Below the pieces are notes generated by a model. It was not told where the DNA came from. It worked only from the letters and a program-made list of their open reading frames with translations, and made no database searches. This document shows positions 47,484-59,132 of a stretch of DNA of 64,000 bases, in pieces. A program made the translations under genes and the position numbers. This DNA comes from Heterodera schachtii (lineage: Eukaryota > Nematoda > Chromadorea > Rhabditida > Heteroderidae), in NCBI GenBank assembly GCA_023374025.1, contig SIJG01000042.1, positions 744,001-808,000 of the forward strand. Direction: 5' to 3'. Numbering within the stretch: position 1 is the stretch's first letter; the number at the start of each line of letters is the position of its first letter.

Positions 47484-49018
47484 ATGGATGTTATTCAATT
47501 GGCCACCCCCTCTCATTTCCCCTCAAAGGGCCAAATTGAGCGGGTTGGCCTCAACCGTAACAAATTGTTCGTTGCCCTGCGAAATGCGCGTGAGTTGGAG
47601 CTTTGGTCAGTGCACTGTTTGGTCCCGTGCTCGTGGAAGTGCCTTTTCTCTTACAATTTCCACGAACTTTTCTATGCTCATTGTGCACTTTCCTCTCAAC
47701 AAAATGCACTTTTTTCGATGGTCGCAGCATTTTTTGTGCGCTTCGAATTTTGTCGCTTTCAATTTAACCAATTTCAGAAGAAGAACGGCAATTCAGCAGA
47801 GGATGGCGGCATCAAAATTCTTCGCTATGATTTAACTTCCGAAAAACTATCCGAATTCGATTTGGACTTCGATTGTGTGGACACTTTCGAGGGAGTCACT
47901 CTCGAAAGAGTGGCAATGGGCTGCGGACAGACGGAAAATCGGCTGTTTTTGTACGACCGGACAATGGTTACCGGCGAAATCCCTTTCTGGCAAATTTCGC
48001 TCGACTGGACAAAAGTCTGAGTGCCATTGGTTGGCTGGCATTGAACAAACTCCGCCGTTAAGATGACCTTTTCCATCAAATCAGTCCCAATTTTGGATGG
48101 TCATCATTTCTGTGCTCATTGCATTCGCTTTCCCGTTGTTTTGGATGGCGACAGAAGAATTATTTTGCGAATTACTGAAGACTTTCAAGTTGTCGTTTAT
48201 GAAGGAAAAAGTGAACGATGGGAGGAGCTAAAAGCGGACGACGGCACTCAATTGGATGTTCGTTTGTAGTGGTATTCGAGACCGAAAACTTCTCGAGACC
48301 AAGACTTAAAAGCCCGCGACTCGATATAAACCAAGACCCAAAAACCGAGACTTATCTTGAGTCGAAACCGAGATTCTGAACATTAGTGTTCTTTCTGCCT
48401 CTCTCACAATTTTAATTCGCTTTTAGCTTTCCACAATAACTGTCAGAGGGATTTCCGAAACATTTGGTCACAATTGGCATCGCTTTTCTGCCATCGAGTC
48501 CAAGCTGTCTATTTTTGCAGACGAAGACATTTGCGTGTTCAAAGTGTTGTGGAACGGAAAACACCACTTTTACAAATTTAGTGCTTCATTCGAACGGAAA
48601 AGTTACAGGTGCGAAGCATAAAAAAGAGATAAGATTGATGTCCGCTTTTCCGGTGTACAATTTCCTACCCCTTGCGTTTGGGATTGGTCAATTGGACCCA
48701 CAATCCAAAACATGACCCAAAGGTTTGTTCTCAATCCCTCCATTTAGCCTCGAGCATCGTTCATGTGCCAGCTTGGGGAAGCCGCTTGAGACTCTTTGCT
48801 TTGTCCATTGTGCCAGCTCAAAAATGGCTTTTTTTAACAAACACTTGGTTGGGTTTGTGTTCACTCAGCCCCCTTCTCTGAGGGAGCTTTGCTTTTGGAC
48901 GGTGCAGCGACAACTCGCGGAATTTTGCCCTCGGGGGAAAATATGGAGGGGCGGAAGGACGCAAAAAGAAGTGCAAGCGATGTTCAAAATAAGTCAAGAC
49001 ATTCAAATTGTTCAGTGA
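47484..49018 (+). CDS. Unidentified protein
   Basis: Five exons: 47484-47609, 47778-48014, 48063-48257, 48427-48608, 48748-49018; frame-consistent, 336 residues. No signal peptide or membrane segment stands out. Short beta-like repeats such as NRLFLYDRTMV, RIILRITEDFQVVVYEG and DICVFKVLWNGKHHFYKF hint at a beta-rich fold, but I see no WD, Kelch or other signature and do not assign a family. The first exon may follow an upstream exon, because an acceptor-like ccag stands just before the ATG. The third intron (48258-48426) is filled by a GAGACC-word repeat. Confidence 0.6.
48276..48382. repeat. GAGACC-word dispersed repeat (family B)
   Basis: A string of CGAGACC, GAGACT, ACTCGA and CCGAGA words that recur in both orientations. 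Related blocks lie at 1676-1775 and 12470-12560. Here it forms part of an intron. Confidence 0.6.
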
Positions 49019-49953
49019 AAAGGCATGGATGGACCCATAAATCAGGTGTAAACAATGAGGTTTTAACATCAAAGTTCGTTATTTTTTGGTCAAAATCTGT
49101 TAATAAATTACACCTAAATAATGTGGCAAAAAATTGAATGGCTAACAATAAACAGTGAATTCGATAGCGCAAATGAAAATCAATTGCGCTTTTTCGTGCT
49201 CAAAATTTTAAAAATATTGGTTTCTGACAGAATGTGCTCAGCAATCATCACTTTTTTATTTGGAATAATTTAAAAAAAATATAACTTCCTGACCAGGGAT
49301 GGCATGGAATTTCGACTTCCTACTTCCGATTTATGACGTTTTTGGGTCAGAACTCCGATTTCCGAAAAATTTTTGGCCCTCGGAATGCCATCCCTGTTCC
49401 TGACCTTAAATGAGACTTTCTAAATTTTCTCCTCCTCATCAAGAGCATAAAATGATACAAAGATAGTCCAGTTTTCCAAAAATTATTTTAAAAAATGCTT
49501 GAAAATTGAAAAAAAATTTTTGTACGAATCCATGTAAGAAGCGCCTATTGTACGAACTGCCAAGTGTACATACTGTATTAATATCCAAAAGGCAAACGGT
49601 GAGTAGACTGTATTTTCTTTTTTTTTGTTTTTTGTAATTTGGCATACCTAACAAAAAATTTTTTTATAAATTTTAAAATCAATTGTCCCGGCAGGGCTCG
49701 GTCCAAAAATTGTGACGGGAGTCCCGGAAAAAAGGACCCGGTCCGTCCCGGTCCATTTTCCTGCCTCTAGGGACGATGCTTCTTGTTCAGGTGGGATGAT
49801 GCTCCTAATTAAGTAAATTCCAAAATTTTAATTGCAAGCAATTAAACTGAGTACCAATTGCAACGTGGATAAAATTAAAATTGAACACAAAAATGTGTAG
49901 TTCTGCTGTCAATTAATTACTTCTTTCTAATAGGTAATTCAAATTGCTCAGCT
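49019..49953. other. Intergenic region with transposon remnants
   Basis: AT-rich; holds a 103-bp hAT-like miniature element and a CCGGG-word repeat (49685-49770). No gene seen. Confidence 0.55.
49294..49396. mobile_element. 103-bp hAT-like miniature element
   Basis: Perfect 12-bp terminal inverted repeats, CAGGGATGGCAT and ATGCCATCCCTG, enclose 79 bp. The element is flanked by a perfect 8-bp direct repeat, TTCCTGAC, at 49286-49293 and 49397-49404. CAGGG tips and 8-bp duplications are hallmarks of hAT transposons. Too short to code; mobilised, if at all, in trans. Confidence 0.92.
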
Positions 49954-51911
49954 ATGGTTTCTTTGTCATTAGCTAACAGTTCAAATGACTCTGTCCGTTC
50001 CCATTCAACGCAGCCCATTAAGCTGTTCTGCTTTGACATCACTAATTGGTTAATTGGATCCAAAGTTCACTTTTCAATTTCCGCTTTTACCCTTTCAGGG
50101 TAAAGCCTTTGCAGTTTTTCGTCCTCAGTTTGGCCGTCTTTTTCTTTTACCTCATTTACGGGTACATTCAGGTGCTCGCCCTGTCGAACATTCTTTTGGA
50201 TTTTGCATTTTTAGGAACTCGTTTTTCGGCTGCCCGGCATGAAACCGTTTGGTTGGTATTTGACTTTGGTTCAATTCGCACTTTACGCCGTTCTTTCTTA
50301 CGCCGAAATGCAATGCACGACGGGTGTTGTTAGAAGGTGATAAATTAATTAAGAAAAATTGAAAATTTGTTTATACTTACAATACCCAATTTAAGTGGTA
50401 ATAGTTTATTTTGTGCCTTTCAGTGAAGTAATATAATTTTGGTTTTGGCCAATTCCGAACCCACGAGTCCAAACGCTAATGAAAAGTTGATTTTTGAAAT
50501 TTACTTCTTGAACCGTTCCATGAAAAGGCCACGACTCGGAGGGCCCCCGAGAACATAAAAGGGAGACCTGCAAATAAACAAATTATTTGAAATTAGCCAT
50601 ACCCTTCCGATTTCCTCTGTACTTCGCCAATTTTCCACAGAATCCCTTGGCCCATTTACTTTCAAATCGCCTTTTACACTGTCGCTACGATGGGCCTTTC
50701 CAACGCGTCCCTCGGATATCTGTGTGTTTGTTTTCTAATATTATTATTATATGTAAATAGTTAGAAATCTAGCCCAAAAAACTCTAATTCATCTCTGGAA
50801 CGGTCCATTTTTATTGGTAAAATTCGTCTTTTCGTTTGTGTCGTTTTCTCTTCTGTGAATTCGCAGTTTTATCCATTTAGCAATTACCCAACTCAGGTCA
50901 TCTTCAAGGTTTGCTGCTTCTCCGTCTTTCTTTCCCTCCCCCCCCCCCCCCCCTCAAAGTGTTGCAAATTAATCCCCGTTTTGGTCGGTGGCATTATTAT
51001 CCAAGGAAAGCGCTACGGTCCGTTGGACGTCCTTTCAGCCGCTCTTATGAGCCTGGGACTCGTTGTTTTCTCATTGGCTGACAGCAAAGTGTCGCCCAAT
51101 TTCGACCCCCGCGGCTATGCAATGATTTCACTCGCTTTGGTGGCGGATGCGATTATTGGCAATGTGCAGGAGAAAGCGATGAGGGAATATAATGCATCAA
51201 ACGACGAAATGGTGAATGGACGGGGATAGGGCGCTGACAAATTGAATAAAGCGAAAAATGACAATTTTTAAGTTTTTTGGGGATTTTCATGCCCTAAAAT
51301 CGAACCGATAGTCATTTAAAGGCTCGGTTCCGTTCGCAGTTTATGGCTAATGTCCATTTTGATGGTTAAATTGAAGGTGCTGTTCTCCTATTCCATCGGT
51401 TTCGCCTATATTTTGGTCGGCCTTTGCCTTTCCGGTCAGATTGGCGAGGCTTTCCTTTTCTTTGCCCAAGTTTGTCTTCTTCGTCCTCCTCTGTACCCCT
51501 TCCCCGCCCCTTTAGCGCCCTCTCCAAACTTACGGCTTTTCCGTTTTGATTGGCATCGTCGGCTATTTTGGCGTCAATGTTGTGCTCACAATGGTCAGAA
51601 CTTCGGGTGCTTTGGTCACCGTTACGGTTTGTAGCCGAACAGAGTCCGACTTTCTTTTCAATTCGTTAATTTAGGTCACCACAATGAGAAAGGCCGTTAC
51701 CATTGTTTTCTCCTTTTACTTTTTCGCCAAACCCTTCACTTTGGGCTATTTGTGGGGCGGTTTGGTGGTCCTTCTGGCAATTTACCTCAATGTGTACACC
51801 AAAAACAAAAAGCAATTTGATGCGAAATTGGCTGAGTGGTGGTCGAATCTCGCGGAGTCAAACAATGGCGAAAAGTTTGCCGCTGAGCGTAAATTATTGT
51901 TGCAGGTGTAA
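49954..51911 (+). CDS. pst-2: PAPS transporter, SLC35B3 family
   Basis: Nine exons: 49954-50048, 50099-50171, 50215-50336, 50641-50721, 50881-50908, 50960-51211, 51377-51469, 51516-51626, 51675-51911; frame-consistent, 363 residues, the usual length. SLC35B3 imports the sulfate donor PAPS into the Golgi for sulfation of glycans. Diagnostic blocks: FYLIYGYIQELVFR, GLSNASLGYLNYPTQVIFK, CCKLIPVLVGGIIIQGKRY, DAIIGNVQEKAMREYNASN, SYSIGFAYILVGL, and VTTMRKAVTIVFSFYFFAKPF followed by LNVYTKN. About ten membrane segments are visible. One exon is only 28 nt. The first exon start was chosen as the ATG giving a short cytosolic leader before the first span; upstream alternatives are not excluded. Confidence 0.93.
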
Positions 51912-52906
51912 TTTTGACATAATTGTGGACGACTTAATTTATATTTCATCTTGCCTTCGTCTCTTCTATTTTCCCATTACTTTTTGCTTAAATTATCGCA
52001 TAATTCATTTTTGAGCATGCACAATTAATTAATCCATTCCCAACTCTTCCACAATTTGATTTCCTTTTCTGTGATACAAAATTATTTTTGATTTTATATA
52101 ATTGGATTTCATTAATTTATTATTTATTGTAATAAAGGCATAATAAAGAATAATTATTGCATATATATGCGTTTGAATAGCAGTGTTTACAAGTGTCCCG
52201 AAACTGGAGATTGACTTTCTGAAGATCAAAAATGTCCTGATTTGCGAGTTTTCAGATTTGTCTCTATTTGAGGGTTGTACAAATTTTAAAAAAATATTTT
52301 ATGGGTGGGTTCGTAATTATTATGCCACGAATACAAAGCAAAAATGTGCATAAAAATATGCAACTATATTCTTCGTGCTTTTTAGGCTATTTCTAATCCA
52401 GAAAAAATGCATGTGATTACAAGCCCTAATATTAATTTTGCACAATAATCCATTAAAAAAATTTCCCTGAGGCGTCTATCGAATACTACGGTTTACCAAT
52501 TCATTTATATTTTCAAAATTTTAGCTAAAAAACCTCATCCGAATTTTAATATCACTTGAAACTCTTGTGAGAGCAAAGAAATTAGATTGTTCAAAATATG
52601 TTTTATATTTTTCCACTTTTAATTCAGTCTTCGCCACCTTATCCATCCAAAGAGTTTTTCCCACGAATGGGCCAAATTTGTTCGAATTAATAATTCGGGT
52701 GAAAATTGAGAAGAGGTCAGAGTGACAAAGGTGACTGACTGCTTGGAGAAAGTCAAAGCAGGGGGTGAAAAGGCTTTTCCTTTGTGTCTATTTGTCCAAA
52801 AAATCCCTCGGGGGCATTGTTTCTCCCCCCCCCCCCCCTCCGCTCTCCGCCCATTCTCGACTTCCCTTCAGTGTGTTCTTCCCATTCTCGGCCTGTGCTT
52901 CTTGAA
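51912..52906. other. Intergenic region
   Basis: AT-rich, with a C run at about 52827 shortly before the next gene. No gene seen. Confidence 0.55.
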
Positions 52907-54372
52907 ATGCCATTCTTTCTTCCCTTTGCCTTCATTTTCACACTTTTCCTCCTATTTCTCCCTTTTTTCGCTATTAAATGCTTTAACTGTCGAACAACTG
53001 ATGATGCTTCTTCCCTTAAGTGCGTTTCCACAATTTCCGCCCGTATTTCCCCCCCCCCCCCTTCTCAAAAGATGCGCTTCCCATTGTGAGGGCGACCTTT
53101 GTGCTTTATGGAAATACCGCGAAATGTCCACCGATTTGCTTGTCCAGGGCTGTCTCAGTGGTGCCGACTTTCGCTCTCCGTCCTCCCGCCTCAAAATGGG
53201 CTGTCGTCGCAATGGGGCTGGTGCCCAGCTTTGTTTGTGCCGGTTCATTCATTGCTTTCCGGCGCACCCTTTTCCTCCTCAATCGAAGGAATGTTTCGTT
53301 GTGTAACGCAAACATTCGGCACGGACAATCGTCCGCTGAAACGAATGGAGACGATATGGCACAGCAGCGGCAGCAATTGATGATGCCGGCGGACATTCAA
53401 TGCCATTCCCACACTTGGGCCTCTTTCTTCACGCGCCGACTCATCCGCCCTCCCCTCCACGGCTGCCAATCAGACCTTTGCTTTTTCACCGAAACCAACG
53501 TACAGTTCTTGTCCAATCATTTGGATTTTCTCCGTTAGATCAGTCGCCTTTCTCTCGACGGTCCGTTGGGAGGGCACCGGCGCATCGATTCATCCGTCTC
53601 CCAAAGTTGCGGCCCCCAGCGCGAATTCAACTTCGACCTTTTGCTGGGCCCTCTATGGCCCGGCAATGGGCTCCACAGCGACGCGTGTTATCAGTTGGAA
53701 GACGGACGCGGCACCAATTTGGGCTGTTCCTGTTCGAATGTTCGTGCGGGCCAATTAAATCCATCGCAGTGATTCCCTTTGCTTGTGTAGAATGGCTGCA
53801 ACCGGCTGATTCCATACCCCATCGACTTGTCTCGAAAAAGGGTCAAATGCCATTTGGACGGTCCATTATTCGCCCCTTCCCGTGCCGACTTTTGTCTTGG
53901 ACATTTCTGTTTTACTCAAAGAATGCCCGTCCCCGACTCTGATGGACAATGGGCGGTGAGCAGCGGATGTTTGAGCAGCAATGAATCGGCGGCGAGGACG
54001 AGCCTAAAAGTGTCTTGGCCAATCTTTGAATTGTTGTTTTAATCCCACCCAAAGATTGGCTACCGAAACATTTTGGGCGTGGAGCAATGGCTTTGCGGGA
54101 AGGACTTTTGCAATTCGAATATCGGAGGAGGAGAGGGAGAGGGAGCAAATGATTGGGGCGGAAGGGAGAAAGGGCGGGGACAGACGGACAAAGATACACC
54201 GAAACATAAGGGAAAGGACAGAGGAGGGGAGGGACAGAAAGAGGGCGAAAAGAACGGACGCGGAGAGGAAAGCAGCGCTAGGCGGAGGACACGCGGATGG
54301 CATTGGCCGACGCACTTTTGTTGGGCCATTTCGGCACTTTATTTCCTTTTCCCTTTTGTACACTTCCATTAA
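52907..54372 (+). CDS. Secreted, probably GPI-anchored protein with three Cys-rich (ET/Ly6-like) modules
   Basis: Six exons: 52907-53019, 53072-53242, 53289-53499, 53539-53739, 53791-54009, 54055-54372; frame-consistent, 410 residues. A signal peptide of about 22 residues precedes three modules with one cysteine plan: an opening cysteine, a DLC or HFCF pair, a GC or SCG, and a closing CxC...CN. Examples: KCFNC...CEGDLCALW...GCLSG...LCLCRNVSLCN; HGCQSDLCFFTE...SCG...LGCSCSNNGCN; VKCHLDG...LGHFCF...SGCLS...WLCGKDFCN. This resembles the nematode ET module and the wider three-finger group. A charged, Gly/Lys-rich linker and a hydrophobic end (CWAISALYFLFPFV) without a basic tail suggest GPI anchoring. 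The modules run across exon borders, so the protein appears only after splicing. Role unknown. Confidence 0.7.
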
Positions 54373-54737
54373 TAAAAACTCGATTATAAACATTCAATTT
54401 TAAACGTTTTCCTTTGGAAATGACTTCTGGACTTGGTTTTTTTCTGATCAGTCGCATTTCGGTCCAAAAATTTGTCAAAGAAGCGACTCCTTTCCCATAT
54501 TCCCTTCCCACCTAATTATGTTTAACATCCCATTAATTACGCACTTTAACGTTTCCATGCCGACTTCATTCGCTTTTATTGTCCAAATGGTCTTTTCGGT
54601 GAACTGTCCTCCGTATGCTTTCATTTAATTAATAATTTCGTTTCACTTTGCTTTTGCTTTCTATTAACTCACTTAAATGAATTGTTCGAAATAAAAATTG
54701 CCAAAATTTTAAAATATTTCCATCGAATTTCGGCACA
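54373..54737. other. Intergenic region
   Basis: Short AT-rich gap between two plus-strand genes. Nothing specific seen. Confidence 0.5.
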
Positions 54738-56031
54738 ATGAAAACCTACGGGAAGCACCAAGTGCCAATGTTTGATGGGGAGGAGAAGGAAGAGAAGAAA
54801 GTTGGAACAGAACGAACGGAAGGCAAAGGAACTCGCTTGTCGCAACAGAAGGACGAATATTTGGAGCAAAAAAGGTGAAGGAAAAGCAAACCCACGCCAT
54901 TTGAGTCCCTTCCCCCCCCCCCCTCCGTTAAGTGCGTCGGCTCTGATCAAAGTCGCCCCATCGGACTTTCCGATCGCCCAAAGGGTCTCTTCGCTTAGGT
55001 CTAACGGCGTCAAATTAAAAACACATCCGACCATCGCTCTTCTCAACGGCACAAACAATGAACAGAACATTCGCAAAAGCGCTTCGACCCCTTCGCTTCA
55101 GACAAAGCCTCTCCAAGGAAAGGAAGATCGGCTGCAGCTGAGAAGCGAATTCGACCGGACTGTGCCCAATGCCGCACAAATGCTTTTAGCGGCACGGGAA
55201 CGAGAAAAGCAAATGGCAATGGCATCTCCAAGAAATGTTGGCACGCGACTGCCACCGCTTCGAATTGAAATGGAAGAGTGTAAGAAAGGAGAGGATGGAG
55301 GGCAGGGAATGATCGCAACGGTGGCGACACGGCCTTTGCCGCAACTGCAGCCGCTGAAGCAGTGCCAAGTCGGAGAATACCGGGCAGGGGGAGGAAACCA
55401 GGCTCATTAGTCATTCAATTTCAGAATGCCATTGAAAATTCGGCACTTGCTCAGCCCGTTCCTCCCCCACCATACAATGCCACTGAGTTTTTGCCCAATT
55501 CATCCCCAATCACTACAAACATTTCCAATGTGCCGTCCAACCAATGCCTTGGCAATCTTCAAAATTTCCCCCGGCGGCGTCCTTCTTCGGCCGATGCAAT
55601 TGTGACGAATGTTCACAAGCCGCTCCCAGCCATTTCGGCGCAAATTGGGCCCAAAAGTGGTCTAATATATCGAGTTTTACGCTTAGCCCTTGCTTTTAGG
55701 GTACGCAATGCTTTCCCGTGGCGGATACTTCGTAAAGCGACGCGCAAATCGCTTTTTGTGCACGACGAAGGTGAAATGTGCGCTTGTCGGCGGCTTCTTC
55801 TCCGTGCCCGTGCTGGTGTTCGCGCTGATGCTGCTTCTCTCCTCCGATGGCTTTTCCCCCCATTCCGCCGAAGTCTCTTCGCCCTCTTCGGTCGCCGCTT
55901 CTTCCACCGCCGCTTCTGCTCCAATTTCGCCAGTCTCCGCTCCTTCCGATGTTAACATCGTCGGAGGTGCCATTTTTCAGCCGATTTCCATGCAAAATGC
56001 GTCAGGAGATAACAAAATGATGACATTATGA
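54738..56031 (+). CDS. Single-pass membrane protein, unidentified
   Basis: Four exons: 54738-54874, 54933-55368, 55425-55656, 55700-56031; frame-consistent, 378 residues. No signal peptide. A single hydrophobic span (CALVGGFFSVPVLVFALMLLL, about residues 296-316) is preceded by a basic stretch (KRRANR) and followed by a Ser/Ala/Pro-rich tail of about 60 residues, giving an N-inside orientation. The N-terminal part is charged then Ser/Pro-rich, and contains PVPPPPYNA, a PPxY motif of the kind bound by WW domains. I do not recognise the family. The long cytosolic half with a WW-binding motif suggests a trafficking or ubiquitin-ligase adaptor role, but this is only inference. Confidence 0.6.
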
Positions 56032-56599
56032 AAAGAGAAGGGCAATTAGGCATAAACTAGATTCAAAAGATGATTGAAAAAGAAAATTAATCTTTTTCTT
56101 TTTTGGTAATTTTCTTTTTTTTTTGATTTGGTTCATACATGAAAGGGGGGGGGGTCGACCCTCCCCCCCCCCCCCCCCTCCTTCGCCCGCAAAGGGCCCA
56201 AAATGGGGGGGGGACCCCTTCGCATCGAAGGGGGGCCGGTGTAAAAGAGGTGGGGGGGGGTGGGCGTGGCTAAGGGGTAAAGAGGGAAATTTCTTAAAAA
56301 TTGGCTATTTTCTTAACAAAATTCATTAAAAATTCTTAAAGTTTTTCCCCAGCATCGCATATCGGCACCGCCGGCCCCCCCAAAAAAACTTAGTTTTTTT
56401 TTTCTTAAAAAATTAGCCCAAAATCTCAAAATTAGGTCATTTTTTCGACAAAATCTGCTAACAATAGCATTAAAATTACAAAAATTTTTCCCGGCGGCGC
56501 CAAAAAGTTTTTTAAAAGAGCGCGCCGCAAAAAAAGTGCTTTTGAAAAGCAAAAGCAAAAAAAAAAAAAGTATTGGCACGCCGTTCAAATAAATGACAA
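56032..56599. other. Convergent intergenic region filled by a repeat
   Basis: Between the stops of two convergent genes; almost entirely made of a family A repeat copy (next entry). Confidence 0.6.
56145..56585. repeat. Family A dispersed repeat, copy 3
   Basis: The first part (56180-56340) is collinear with the copy in the saps-1 intron at 24.3 kb; the last part (cggcggcgcc ... gccgcaaaaaa ... gcttttgaaaagcaaaa) matches, in reverse orientation, 930-1020. It links the GGCGGCGCC hairpin cluster and the saps-1 intron repeat into one family of about 440 bp. Confidence 0.8.
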
Positions 56600-57783
56600 T
56601 TACACAGTGTTATTTTTCTTCGTCACTTCATCCAATCGCTTTCGCATGTAATTAGCGTCGTGCACTCTCTGACAATGGACGGAGAGTTTGTCGAAATCGG
56701 AATCACGGGTCAGTCGACGCATTTCATCCGCAATTCGAATGTTCAGACGCTGACAAAGACAATTCATCACTTTGAGACATAACCCGATAATTCATCACCA
56801 TTTTTCGGCATTACCCCCCCCCCCCCCCTAAATAATTGATGGGCATAAGTGATGCTAAGACTGAAATTCTGATTTTTAAGCTAATCAGTTCCAATTTGAG
56901 TCCCAAAAAGCCCTTCTTCCCCCCCCCCCTTTCCCCATTTTCCTTACAATTATTGTGTCCTTTGCCTTTGGACATCCGTTGGCCAATTGCTGCACATAAC
57001 AAAGCGTCGAGCATTCAACATTCCTACCGAATTTTGCTTATTTTCGTCCCTCCCCCCCCTCCAAATTCTCCCACTTGCACAGCATTTTCTGCCGTTCTTC
57101 TTTGGCGTTTTGCTTTTCCGCCGTTTCTTTTGGTGCGCATCGCTCGCGACAAACTTCAAAAATTCCCTTAATTAATCGCCATTTTTGTTGTCCCTTCGCT
57201 TACCAACGTCAGCCTTAAAAGCGGCTTCCTTAAGACACGGCAAATGCTCTTCGAGTTCTAAAATTGGGGGATGGGCTTTGGCGTCCTTTGAAATACCGAA
57301 TTGGAAATGCCTTCTTCAAAGTCGACGCAATGCATTCGGTAAAAAGTCGTAAATTGGAAGAAAGCACCACGGTCTTCGCTCTGATCAGAAGGGGACCCAT
57401 CACAAATGAGCTAATGGTTCATTCTTCAGCTCCTCTTTCCAGTACCTTACAGCTCTGAGCACAATTGGCTGACCATTCGAGCTTCTCACAGACCTAAAGT
57501 GCCATTGTGGCCGGCATCACTCGCCAAACTTACGGCTTCGTAATGGCGGTACATAAAAGAGACAGTTTTCTCGAGTTGTGTCATCGGCTCGAGACAGTGC
57601 TTAAGGCAATGTGACACGGGCGAATCAGCTGCGAATTTCAACAAAAAAACCTTTTTATGGCGCGAGGGAAGAATAAATTAAAATATGACCTTGCTGCTGT
57701 TTTTGTTGTTGTTTTTGTGCGGTTGCAAAAGGCCATAAAATTGGTATTAAGAAAAGGGACAAAACAATGGGAAACGATGGCAT
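56600..57783 (-). CDS. Secreted CPG4-domain protein (chondroitin proteoglycan 4-like)
   Basis: Eight exons: 57783-57690, 57628-57534, 57493-57446, 57380-57311, 57257-57204, 57153-57028, 56989-56948, 56749-56600. A signal peptide (FPIVLSLFLIPILWPFATA) and a Gln-rich linker lead into a Cys-rich domain: HCLKHCLEPM, YEAVCEKLEWSANCAQSCK, FYRMHCVDFEE, LPCLKEAAFKADVVCRERCAP. This is the cysteine plan of the nematode CPG4 domain found in egg-shell and other secreted proteoglycans (family knowledge). Intron 4 (57258-57310) needs a GC donor to keep the frame. In exon 6 a run of eight G breaks the frame; with seven G the downstream exons read through to the stop with normal composition, giving about 225 residues. 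As read, the chain would end about ten residues after the G run. Confidence 0.68.
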
Positions 57784-59132
57784 TTTGGGGAATGTTTGCA
57801 CTTTTCGTACAACGAAAGGAAAGTGATCGAAAGTGATCGGAGAAGTGGGAAGGCTTTCTCTGTGCGCCGTCTGTCCGATTAGCCGCCGCTCGGTGATCCC
57901 TCCTCCCCCTCCGCTCTCCCACGCCATGTTCCGGAATCGCGAAATAACATTTGGGTCACTCACTCACTCAATCCCCCGGCGGGGAAAGGGAGGGAAATGG
58001 CGACGAATGGAAAACGAAACGAAACGAAACGACCGCTTAAGCTGAATTCTCAAATCAACGCTATTCTAGGAAAATTCGAACATTGATCAAAATGAAGTTA
58101 TGACTTGTTGGAATTGATTGATCACTGATTAAAATCGTTCGGCTTTTATTTGTTTTTTGTTTGCTTACGGAAACAATGAAAGTGTACAGTTTATCTTTTA
58201 CATTGCCCGTGTAAAAGGCCATTCGAATGGAATAAATTTTGGGTTGCATGGAAAAGCATTAAAAATAAAATGGCGAGAGAATTAATGGGCGATGATAAGA
58301 GGGGAACTGATGAGAGGAGGGAATTATAATTGTGATATCGTTTCACTTCTAATGGGCTGGCCAACCCAACTCACCGCCTTTGCACTCAGTCCGACGGGGG
58401 GCGGGGGCGGGGGGGGGGCGGGCGGCGGTGGGACCGTTTCGTCGTTTCGTCAGTTTCGTCCGTTTGGTCCCTCGAGAGTCACTCGTCACTCACTCTCGCC
58501 CCTCCTAAAGTCCCACCTTCATTAGCTTCACATTGCTCTCTTTTTGGCTTTTGGTCTTCCTATTGCATAATTATGCAGTGCCTTCGTCCTTTTCACTTCT
58601 TTTTGTATGGTCCTAAATGCTTCATTTCTGAGCCAACTCACAAATGTGTAAATTCAGTCACCCCTTCGTCCCTTCGCTGCTTCACCTCTCCGCCCTCTTG
58701 GCCAAATGATTAATGCCAAGTGAGCCCCTCGGGGGGGGGGGGGGCTTCGTTTGACAAATCGATGGGCAGCGTTAAATACATTTTTGCTGCTCACTCAACT
58801 CACTTTCCTTTTCCTAGGCAGTGACTAATACAGCAGCAGAGGGATTAATTAGCACATTCATTCAGCCGACAAATTATACAACCGTTTGTGAGATATTTCA
58901 ACTTGAGGATTTATTTTTTGTTCTTCTTCCAATTCGGCTTTTCCTCCGCTTTGGCTTTTCCTCGGTTGTCTTCGAATTGGCCAATGATTCGTTCACTTGT
59001 CCATTTGCATTTTCTGTCTTTGTTAAGTGGTGTTTATTTCCAATTACTTCCCATTTTATTTTTATGCTTTTAACTGCCCTTTATAGGCTTTTAGTTTTTC
59101 TCCCCTCTCTTTCTCTAATTTTCTCTCTGCAA
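57784..59132. promoter_or_regulatory. Divergent region between the CPG4 and Patched-related genes
   Basis: About 1.35 kb with G runs near 58400 and 58730 and AT-rich DNA. No gene seen. It must hold the start regions of both divergent genes. Confidence 0.4.

Noticed and set aside
53400..53942. Alternative single-exon frame across the Cys-rich gene
   Set aside because: It loses the cysteine plan, while spliced exons restore three matching modules.
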